Shown: in pieces, positions 1-4,561 of the stretch
How the letters are laid out: each line of letters begins with the position of its first letter
Position numbering within the stretch: position 1 is the stretch's first letter
Source of the DNA: Paludibacter sp.
GTDB lineage: Bacteria > Bacteroidota > Bacteroidia > Bacteroidales > Paludibacteraceae
Direction of reading: 5' to 3'
Length of the DNA: 5,133 nucleotides
NCBI GenBank assembly: GCA_024709185.1
Contig: JANJXE010000330.1
Span: 1-5,133 of the forward strand
Notes under the pieces: generated by a model
The model's input: only the letters and a program-made list of their open reading frames with translations
What the model was told of the DNA's origin: nothing
Database searches by the model: none
Program-made: the position numbers and the translations under genes

Positions 1-23
1 CCTGACATAGCTATCATCACTTA

Positions 24-42
24 GTAGAGAATAAAACTCTAC
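24..42. repeat. Short inverted repeat (6-bp stem, 7-nt loop)
   Basis: GTAGAG at 24-29 and CTCTAC at 37-42 are perfect inverted copies around an AATAAAA loop. This could be a weak terminator of a gene lying before the window or an operator for the receptor gene. No T-run follows directly (the nearest starts 13 nt downstream), so a classical intrinsic terminator is not well supported. Confidence 0.35.
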
Positions 43-54
43 ACTTCAATCGCG

Positions 55-70
55 ATTTTTTTAAAAAAAT
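55..70. repeat. Perfect A/T palindrome (A-T7-A7-T)
   Basis: One A, seven T, seven A and one T form a perfect 16-bp palindrome 80 bp before the receptor start codon. Such T-tract/A-tract junctions are intrinsically curved or flexible DNA and could act as an upstream promoter element or a bidirectional terminator tail. The function is inferred. The rest of 1-149 has no TAnnTTTG promoter site; the nearest is TGTTTTTG at 119-126, one base off and without a fitting -33 element. Confidence 0.35.
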
Positions 71-149
71 TACAACTAAGACGTGCATCAAACAGGGTCA
101 ACACTGAGTTGAAAAAACTGTTTTTGTGCGGGTTTACAATCATATAAAA

Positions 150-2432
150 ATGAAATCAATATTTCTCATCATTTCTATGGTAGTACTTTTTAGTACTGCA
201 TTATTCAGCCAACAGAAAACCGATGCCAATCTATTCGGCGATGTAAAGGACAAAAAAACAGGTCTTCATATTCCATTTATTAATGTATCCATCAACAATA
301 CTGTGATTGGAACCACCACCGATCACACAGGCCATTACTTTTTAAAAAATCTTCCGGAAGGACGTTTTACAGTGAGAGTGAGTGGTCTGGGCTACAAAAC
401 AGTTCAACAAGAAGTTGACTTACAGGCCAATAAGACTGTAGAACTGAATTTTATAACCGAAGAAAGTGCACTTTCGCTCGACGAATTGGTGGTGAGTGCC
501 AACCGCAACGAAACCAACCGCCGGCAAGCTTCGGTGGTGGTAGGTGTTCTCAGTCCTAAATTGTTTCAATCGACCAACGCGGTATGCATGGCCGATGGAT
601 TGAGCTTCCAACCGGGAGTACGGGTGGAAACCGATTGTAACAATTGCGGCGTGACACAGGTGCGGATCAACGGTCTGGAAGGACAGTATACACAGATACT
701 GGTCGACAGCCGACCGATTTTCAGCGCTTTGGCCGGAGTGTACGGTTTGGAGCAAATCCCGGTAAACATGATCGAACGGGTGGAAGTGGTTCGCGGTGGA
801 GGCTCAGCACTCTACGGGTCGAGTGCAATTGCCGGCACCATCAACATCATCACCAAAGAAGCATTGAACAACACAATGAATGCTGCATACAATCTGCAGA
901 TGACCGGCAACTCCCCCGATCATTCGGTTAATCTGAATACCTCGATGGTTTCCGACGACAACAAAGCGGGCATGTACCTCTACGGCACCTATCGCAACCG
1001 ACTTCCCTATGACCACAACGGGGACGGCTATTCGGAAGTTACCTTGTTGAAAAACCACACCATCGGTATGCGTTCGTACTACCGACTGAGTTCGCAAAGT
1101 AAGCTTACCCTCGAATACCACAATATTCACGAATACCGCCGGGGCGGTAATAAATTTGAGTTGCAACCGCACCAAACCGAAATCACCGAACAGCTCGAAC
1201 ACGAAATTAACGGAGGTGGATTGGCGTATAACTGGTATAGTCACGATACTAAACATAAGGTAAACGCTTACGTATCACTTCAGAACATATTGAGAAACAG
1301 TTACTATGGCGTGCAGTTCGATTTGGATGCTTATGGAAACACTTCCAACACCACTGCAGTGGGTGGTGCACAATACGTTCGCCAATTCGAACGACTTTGG
1401 TTTATGCCTTCCGAGTTTACCACCGGTTTCGAATATCAGTATGATAATATTAACGACCAGATGCCGGGCTATAACCGAACGCTGCTGCAAACCACCCGTA
1501 CGGCCGGACTTTTTGTACAAAACGAATGGAAAAACGACAAGATGAATTTATTGATTGGGGGCCGATTCGACAAGCATAACCTGCTCGATCATGTGGTTGC
1601 CAGTCCGCGCATGAATCTCAAATACAATTTTACTCCCGAACTCAACTGGAGAGGCTCTTACGCAGCCGGTTTCCGCGCGCCACAGGCTTTCGACGAAGAT
1701 CTGCACATGGAAGCAGTGGGTGGAACCATGCGCCTGATAGAAATTCCGGATGGACTCCGTCCTGAGTATTCGCATACCTTCAGCACATCGCTCGATTATT
1801 ATTTCAAACTTGGCAATGCACAAAGCAATATTCTTATTGAAGGATTCAACACCCGCATCAACGACATCTTTATTTTGGTGGAACAGGGCATGAATGCCGA
1901 TGGGAACATCATCATGAACCGGGTAAACGGATCGGGTGCGCAGGTAAGTGGCATCAACCTGGAAGGAAGAATTGTTCCTACCACCAGCCTTCAGATACAA
2001 GCGGGTTACACCTTACAACAAAGTCTGTACAAAGAAGCCGAACGCTGGTCGGACGATGCAACAGTGGCTCCCGAGCGTCGCATGCTACGTACCCCCAATC
2101 AGTACGGCTATTTCACGGTTGCTTATAATCTGACTAAAAAACTCTTGCTGAATGCAACGGGGACGTATACAGGAAGTATGCTGGCCCCTCACTATGCAGG
2201 TTACATTGCTGCCGACCGGCTCGAGACTACACCTTCTTTCATCGATTTGAATCTGAAAGCATCGTACGACTGGCGTATCAACGGAATTGCCGCACAACTG
2301 AGCGGCGGGGTAAAGAATCTGTTTAATGCCTATCAAAAGGATTTGGACAAGGGTGCATTCCGCGATGCAGGCTACGTGTATGGTCCATCGCTGCCCCGGT
2401 CGTTTTACATCGGAATAAAGTTTAGCAATTAA
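150..2432 (+). CDS. TonB-dependent outer-membrane receptor with N-terminal carboxypeptidase-regulatory-like domain
   Basis: This is a 760-residue outer-membrane active transporter that would take up a scarce ligand using energy from TonB-ExbBD. Residues 1-20 are a signal peptide (Lys-2, hydrophobic core, cleavage near FS-QQ). Residues about 24-105 are a carboxypeptidase-regulatory-like beta-sandwich, common in Bacteroidota receptors (the GTTTDHTGHYFLKNLPEG core is visible). LDELVVSA at about 110-117 is a TonB-box-like segment. The plug spans about 128-237 and contains QVRINGLEGQY, ILVDSRPI, IERVEVVRGGGSALYGSSAIAGTINIITK. The rest, to YIGIKFSN, is the beta-barrel. The plug has a Cys-Asn-Asn-Cys pair at 163-166, which may form a disulfide or touch a metal. 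Full length for the family and intact. An in-frame GTG at 126 would add eight polar residues before the signal peptide, so ATG 150 is preferred. The gene stands alone, convergent with umuC, and no partner lipoprotein is visible. The substrate (siderophore, haem, cobalamin or metal) cannot be assigned. The last codons lie in a duplicated sequence. Confidence 0.95.
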   Translation: MKSIFLIISMVVLFSTALFSQQKTDANLFGDVKDKKTGLHIPFINVSINNTVIGTTTDHTGHYFLKNLPEGRFTVRVSGLGYKTVQQEVDLQANKTVELNFITEESALSLDELVVSANRNETNRRQASVVVGVLSPKLFQSTNAVCMADGLSFQPGVRVETDCNNCGVTQVRINGLEGQYTQILVDSRPIFSALAGVYGLEQIPVNMIERVEVVRGGGSALYGSSAIAGTINIITKEALNNTMNAAYNLQMTGNSPDHSVNLNTSMVSDDNKAGMYLYGTYRNRLPYDHNGDGYSEVTLLKNHTIGMRSYYRLSSQSKLTLEYHNIHEYRRGGNKFELQPHQTEITEQLEHEINGGGLAYNWYSHDTKHKVNAYVSLQNILRNSYYGVQFDLDAYGNTSNTTAVGGAQYVRQFERLWFMPSEFTTGFEYQYDNINDQMPGYNRTLLQTTRTAGLFVQNEWKNDKMNLLIGGRFDKHNLLDHVVASPRMNLKYNFTPELNWRGSYAAGFRAPQAFDEDLHMEAVGGTMRLIEIPDGLRPEYSHTFSTSLDYYFKLGNAQSNILIEGFNTRINDIFILVEQGMNADGNIIMNRVNGSGAQVSGINLEGRIVPTTSLQIQAGYTLQQSLYKEAERWSDDATVAPERRMLRTPNQYGYFTVAYNLTKKLLLNATGTYTGSMLAPHYAGYIAADRLETTPSFIDLNLKASYDWRINGIAAQLSGGVKNLFNAYQKDLDKGAFRDAGYVYGPSLPRSFYIGIKFSN
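182..197. repeat. AGTACT-TTTT-AGTACT hairpin in the signal-peptide codons
   Basis: The 6-bp palindrome AGTACT occurs at 182-187 and 192-197, separated by four T. The mRNA could form a small stem-loop shortly after the start codon. It may be coincidental, because it lies within hydrophobic signal-peptide codons. Confidence 0.25.
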
Positions 2433-2454
2433 CTTCCAGCACCTCAGTAATATT
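2409..2454. repeat. Duplicated convergent gene-tail junction, proximal copy
   Basis: This 46-bp segment matches 2481-2526 at 40 of 46 positions (offset 72 bp). On the plus strand it encodes the true receptor end I-G-I-K-F-S-N-stop (stop TAA 2430-2432). On the minus strand, 2454-2422 reads N-I-T-E-V-L-E-V-N-C-stop, clearly related to the real UmuC end ([14 protein letters not shown]) encoded in the distal copy. This copy thus carries the working receptor tail and a relic of the umuC tail. Confidence 0.85.
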
Positions 2455-2455
2455 A

Positions 2456-2502
2456 GAGCAAAGTTTAGCAATTGATTGATATCGGAGCAAAGTTTAGCAA
2501 TT
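2456..2502. repeat. 29-bp tandem repeat between the convergent genes
   Basis: The 18-bp string GAGCAAAGTTTAGCAATT occurs at 2456-2473 and again at 2485-2502, giving a 29-bp period. Its inner 14 bp (AAAGTTTAGCAATT) also occur at 2417-2430, the end of the receptor gene, making three copies in 86 bp. Each copy reads (A/I)-K-F-S-N-stop on the plus strand (stops TAA, TGA, TAA) and N-C-stop on the minus strand. The 61-bp spacer between the genes (2433-2493) consists largely of this material. No convincing intrinsic terminator hairpin with a T-run was found. Confidence 0.8.
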
Positions 2503-2526
2503 AATCACCAGCACCTCATTAATATT
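2481..2526. repeat. Duplicated convergent gene-tail junction, distal copy
   Basis: This is the second copy of 2409-2454. On the minus strand it encodes the real UmuC C-terminus and stop (TAA at 2496-2494). On the plus strand, 2478-2504 reads [12 protein letters not shown], a relic of the receptor tail. The differences from the proximal copy are two adjacent bases in the receptor half, three adjacent bases just past the receptor stop, and one base further into the umuC half. Confidence 0.85.
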
Positions 2527-3753
2527 GGTAGTGTAGCGGGGCGACAACTTTTCCTGCTTCATTTTCCACACGCGGCCGGGGTCCTGCGAGGCTAAGCGAA
2601 CCTTTTGCATCCCAAAGGAATGATTGAGGGCATCCACGGCTTTCATCAACTTAATGTGTTTGGCATCACGGTTTTCGAAGATGGTGAGTTGCTGGTTGTC
2701 CTCGGGCGTAAAATCCATGACGATGACCCCGGCTTTTTTATAGCCATAGCCTTCGCGGTAGATTTGTTCGAGGCCCGCCACCGCAAATTTCACAATTTCG
2801 ATGGAGGAACTGGTAGCGTAAGGTAACTTCACCACGATATTGCGGCTGTACTGGGGCTGATCCTCGCGGAAACCATTGGTATGCACAAACACCATGAGGG
2901 TATTGCAGCAGGCCTTTTGCTTGCGAAGTTTGGCAGCGCACGACACCGCAAAACTGGCCACCCGTTCACGGATAAGTTTAAAATCGGTATAGTTGAAATC
3001 GAAAGTACGGGTGGTTGCTATGCTTTTTTTAGGCTGAACATCCTCCATTTGAATCGTTGGCTCGCCCTGTAAGTCGAGTTTCAGTCGGAGGCCCGTCACC
3101 GTCATCATGCTCCGCACCCAGCGATCAGAGAGTTGCGTAAAATCCCAGGCGGTGAGCACCTTCATTTCCTGCAGACGGCGGGCGTAGCGGCGACCGATGC
3201 CCCACACATCTTCTATCTTCAACCACTTAAGGGCTTTTACGCGTTGTTCTTCCGTCGTAATGCTGTACACCCCCCCTGTGCGTTCCGGAAACTTTTTAGC
3301 AATGCGGTTTGCAGCCTTGGCGAGAGCTTTAGTGGGCGCAAATCCCACCGAGATGGGGATGCCGGTCCACTGCTGTACCTGTTGTTTCATTGTACGGCCA
3401 AGGGTATCCAGGTCGTGCAACTCAAAACCCGAAAAATCGAGGAAAGCCTCGTCGATACTATAAATCTCCATGGAAGGACAAAAGGTGCCCAGAATCTCCA
3501 TCACCCGGTTGCTCATGTCACCGTAGAGCGCAAAATTCGACGAAAACACTGCAACCTGATGACGCTCAAAGAGTTCGCGGTGCTTGAAAGCCGGTGCTCC
3601 CATGGGAATGCCCAGGGCTTTGGCTTCGTTGGAACGCGCAATCACACAGCCGTCGTTGTTGGAGAGCACCACGACCGGCTTTCCAATGAGCGAAGGGTTA
3701 AACACCCGCTCACAGGAAGCATAAAAATTATTACAATCCACTAACGCAACCAT
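2494..3753 (-). CDS. umuC: UmuC-type Y-family DNA polymerase (Pol V catalytic subunit)
   Basis: This 419-residue error-prone translesion polymerase should copy damaged DNA together with processed UmuD. The N-terminus [18 protein letters not shown] carries metal-binding Asp-6, and [11 protein letters not shown] carries Asp-101 and Glu-102, the same positions as in E. coli UmuC (from memory). [26 protein letters not shown] is the family fingers/palm signature. A helix-hairpin-helix thumb lies around 179-207 (VWGIGRR), with the little-finger domain at about 235-350. QQLTIF near 354-359 is a likely beta-clamp binding motif. The C-terminal part ends in LSPRYTT plus a short tail, as in the family. 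Length is close to E. coli UmuC (422). A TTG precedes the ATG directly; ATG 3753 is chosen. The gene lies 88 bp downstream of umuD on the same strand, with an inverted-repeat arm in the gap, so co-transcription is likely but no separate umuC promoter can be excluded. Its last codons fall in the duplicated junction shared with the receptor gene. Confidence 0.96.
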   Translation of the reverse strand: MVALVDCNNFYASCERVFNPSLIGKPVVVLSNNDGCVIARSNEAKALGIPMGAPAFKHRELFERHQVAVFSSNFALYGDMSNRVMEILGTFCPSMEIYSIDEAFLDFSGFELHDLDTLGRTMKQQVQQWTGIPISVGFAPTKALAKAANRIAKKFPERTGGVYSITTEEQRVKALKWLKIEDVWGIGRRYARRLQEMKVLTAWDFTQLSDRWVRSMMTVTGLRLKLDLQGEPTIQMEDVQPKKSIATTRTFDFNYTDFKLIRERVASFAVSCAAKLRKQKACCNTLMVFVHTNGFREDQPQYSRNIVVKLPYATSSSIEIVKFAVAGLEQIYREGYGYKKAGVIVMDFTPEDNQQLTIFENRDAKHIKLMKAVDALNHSFGMQKVRLASQDPGRVWKMKQEKLSPRYTTNINEVLVINC

Positions 3754-3773
3754 CAACCCTTGATTCTAACAGA

Positions 3774-3838
3774 TTTAAACGTAAATCCCCTCTTAACCCC
3801 ACCCATTAATCATTAATCATTAATCATTAATCATTAAA
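3774..3838. repeat. Inverted-repeat arm between umuD and umuC (left arm)
   Basis: This 65-bp segment is the inverted copy of 4300-4371. The outer 31 bp (3774-3804, starting TTTAAACG) match with one substitution (T at 3782 opposite the base equivalent to C in the other arm). The inner part is an ATTAATC heptad run, 3805-3838, with four full units plus ATTAAA. On the minus (mRNA) strand it reads heptads, then GGGTGGGGTTAAGAGGGG, then ends 20 nt before the umuC start codon. Its inner end lies 3 bp from the umuD stop. It carries no ORF of its own. Confidence 0.95.
3805..3838. repeat. Heptanucleotide tandem repeat, 4 units (ATTAATC)
   Basis: Four exact ATTAATC units are followed by a degenerate ATTAAA. 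The matching run in the other arm has five units, so the tracts have changed length independently, as expected for replication slippage. Variation here would alter the umuD-umuC gap and the pairing of the two arms. Confidence 0.9.
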
Positions 3839-3841
3839 AGG

Positions 3842-4288
3842 TCACATCGTTTTTATCACATGCGTCACTATCCCCCAAATGGTCAAACTATTTCCCTCCC
3901 GCAGTTGGATAGGTTTAAAATTATCGTTGGCCGCAACCAGCCACACACCGGTATCATCCTTACGGATTCGCTTCACCGTGAACTCCCCATCGAGGTAACA
4001 AATGGCTATTTTCCCATCGGCGGGTTCCAGACTTTTATCCACAATCAACAGGTCGCCGTCGAAAATACCCGCATCGCGCATCGAGTTACCCTTCGCACGG
4101 GCGTAAAAAGTAGCCGAAGGATGGCGAATCAGATGCCGGTTAAGGTCGATCGACAGGTCGATAAAATCGGCTGCAGGCGATGGAAAACCAGCCCGTACCC
4201 CTTCGAGCACCGGCAGGGTAAGCTCGGTATCGGTTTGTGCGGAGTAGATATCGAGGTATTGGGAGCTATGGAGTTGAAGGGCAGACAC
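3842..4288 (-). CDS. umuD: UmuD-type S24 peptidase, self-cleaving subunit of Pol V
   Basis: This 148-residue LexA-fold auto-protease is expected to cleave itself when stimulated by RecA filaments, and the product joins UmuC in translesion synthesis. The likely cleavage bond is Ala-33/Gly-34 in VRAGFPSPAADF (Cys-Gly in E. coli UmuD). The catalytic Ser-69 lies in GNSM and Lys-106 in GEFTVKRI; the 37-residue spacing equals that of E. coli Ser-60/Lys-97 (from memory). There is no helix-turn-helix DNA-binding domain, and the sequence matches UmuD closely (FPSPAADF, LIRHPSAT, GDLLIVD, IWGIVTHVIK), so LexA is excluded. The start is GTG at 4288: an in-frame TAA lies two codons upstream and the next Met is Met-70, too late. 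The N-terminal arm before the cleavage bond is somewhat longer than in E. coli (33 versus 24). The gene lies first in umuDC and is enclosed by inverted-repeat arms on both sides. Confidence 0.95.
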   Translation of the reverse strand: MSALQLHSSQYLDIYSAQTDTELTLPVLEGVRAGFPSPAADFIDLSIDLNRHLIRHPSATFYARAKGNSMRDAGIFDGDLLIVDKSLEPADGKIAICYLDGEFTVKRIRKDDTGVWLVAANDNFKPIQLREGNSLTIWGIVTHVIKTM

Positions 4289-4299
4289 AATTTATAATG

Positions 4300-4340
4300 T
4301 TTAATGATTAATGATTAATGATTAATGATTAATGATTAAT
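4300..4340. repeat. Heptanucleotide tandem repeat, 5 units (GATTAAT)
   Basis: TTTAAT is followed by five exact GATTAAT units. It is the inverted counterpart of the four-unit run at 3805-3838 and one unit longer. It lies in the region that would be the umuD leader, close to the start codon, where unit-number changes could affect translation. Confidence 0.9.
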
Positions 4341-4371
4341 GGGTGGGGTTAAGAGGGGATTTGCGTTTAAA
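4300..4371. repeat. Inverted-repeat arm upstream of umuD (right arm)
   Basis: This 72-bp segment is the inverted partner of 3774-3838: heptad run 4300-4340 (TTTAAT plus five GATTAAT units), then 4341-4371 beginning GGGTGGGGTTAAGAGGGG and ending in GTTTAAA. Apart from one extra heptad and one substitution, the arms are identical. The inner end is 11 bp from the umuD GTG. With the proposed minus-strand promoter at 4403-4433, the arm lies in the umuD 5' untranslated region. An 8-bp palindrome GTTTAAAC (4365-4372) marks its outer edge. Confidence 0.95.
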
Positions 4372-4402
4372 CTTGTATAATCTATGATGCGCGCTGAGCG
4401 TT

Positions 4403-4433
4403 CAAATTTACAACATCTTTGATTTCTTTACAA
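4403..4433 (-). promoter_or_regulatory. Candidate umuDC promoter (Bacteroidota type)
   Basis: On the minus strand, TAAATTTG (4410-4403) fits the Bacteroidota -7 consensus TAnnTTTG. A TTG -33 element lies at 4433-4431, 20 nt upstream. Transcription would begin near 4395 and give a leader of about 105 nt that contains the whole right inverted-repeat arm. No LexA-type SOS operator was recognised, but Bacteroidota SOS boxes are not well enough known to me to rule one out. The TTTACAA motifs at 4407-4413 and 4427-4433 overlap both promoter elements. Confidence 0.5.
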
Positions 4434-4451
4434 GTTGGCAAGTGTTAAACC

Positions 4452-4466
4452 TTTGCAATTTGTAAA
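4452..4466. promoter_or_regulatory. Imperfect palindrome overlapping the lysC promoter, possible operator
   Basis: TTTGCAATTTGTAAA is a 15-bp imperfect palindrome (TTT-n-CAA-n-TTG-n-AAA) covering the -33 element and the start of the spacer. Its right half, TTGTAAA (4460-4466), is the inverted form of TTTACAA, which also occurs at 4407-4413 and 4427-4433. It could be a repressor site, but this is pattern-based inference in AT-rich DNA. Confidence 0.3.
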
Positions 4467-4480
4467 AAAGTGTATCTTTG
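4452..4480 (+). promoter_or_regulatory. Candidate promoter of the aspartate kinase gene (Bacteroidota type)
   Basis: TATCTTTG at 4473-4480 matches TAnnTTTG, and TTTG at 4452-4455 is a -33 element 17 nt upstream. The start of transcription would fall near 4487, leaving a leader of about 75 nt. The -33 element of the divergent umuD promoter candidate is only 18 bp away, so the two promoters would be back to back. Confidence 0.7.
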
Positions 4481-4504
4481 CAGTCAATTCATTTTTACAT
4501 CCGG

Positions 4505-4521
4505 GATGCTGAATTTGCATC
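4505..4521 (+). other. Small stem-loop in the lysC leader
   Basis: GATGC (4505-4509) can pair with GCATC (4517-4521) around a 7-nt loop. An alternative pairing, CTGA (4509-4512) with TCAG (4520-4523), is mutually exclusive with it. The leader is too short for a lysine riboswitch. Significance is uncertain. Confidence 0.2.
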
Positions 4522-4561
4522 AGTAGAAAGGATTCTGAAATTAAACATAAAAAACACGGAT

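Noticed and set aside
126..149. In-frame GTG at 126 as the start of the receptor gene
   Set aside because: It would put eight residues, including charged ones, in front of a complete signal peptide that starts with the ATG at 150.
1..149. Cobalamin riboswitch or Fur box before the receptor gene
   Set aside because: No B12-box-like sequence, no GATAATGATAATCATTATC-like site, and too little upstream sequence is present to contain a full cobalamin aptamer.
804..1256. Antisense open frames inside the receptor gene (also 420-755, 1548-2000, 2085-2471)
   Set aside because: Their products show no recognisable domain and they lie wholly or almost wholly within a convincing gene on the other strand. 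The 3' (start) end of the 2085-2471 frame is of interest only because it reads through the relic umuC tail region.
3133..3744. Open frames on the plus strand over umuC and umuD (3133-3744, 3860-4297)
   Set aside because: They are shadows of well-supported minus-strand genes and show no protein features of their own.
3754..3756. TTG directly before the umuC ATG as the start codon
   Set aside because: ATG at 3753 is a standard start and gives catalytic residue numbering identical to E. coli UmuC (Asp-101, Glu-102).
3842..4288. LexA or a phage-type repressor
   Set aside because: No N-terminal DNA-binding domain; the 148-residue length and the FPSPAADF, GNSM and IWGIVTHVIK segments fit UmuD.
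3805..4340. CRISPR array
   Set aside because: The repeated unit is 7 bp, in direct tandem without spacers.
3774..4371. Insertion sequence with terminal inverted repeats
   Set aside because: The only gene between the arms is umuD; no transposase is present and no target-site duplication was seen. The arms are themselves modular repeats rather than typical IS ends.
4481..4561. Lysine riboswitch before the aspartate kinase gene
   Set aside because: The leader is only about 75 nt, far shorter than the lysine aptamer, and no matching helices were found.
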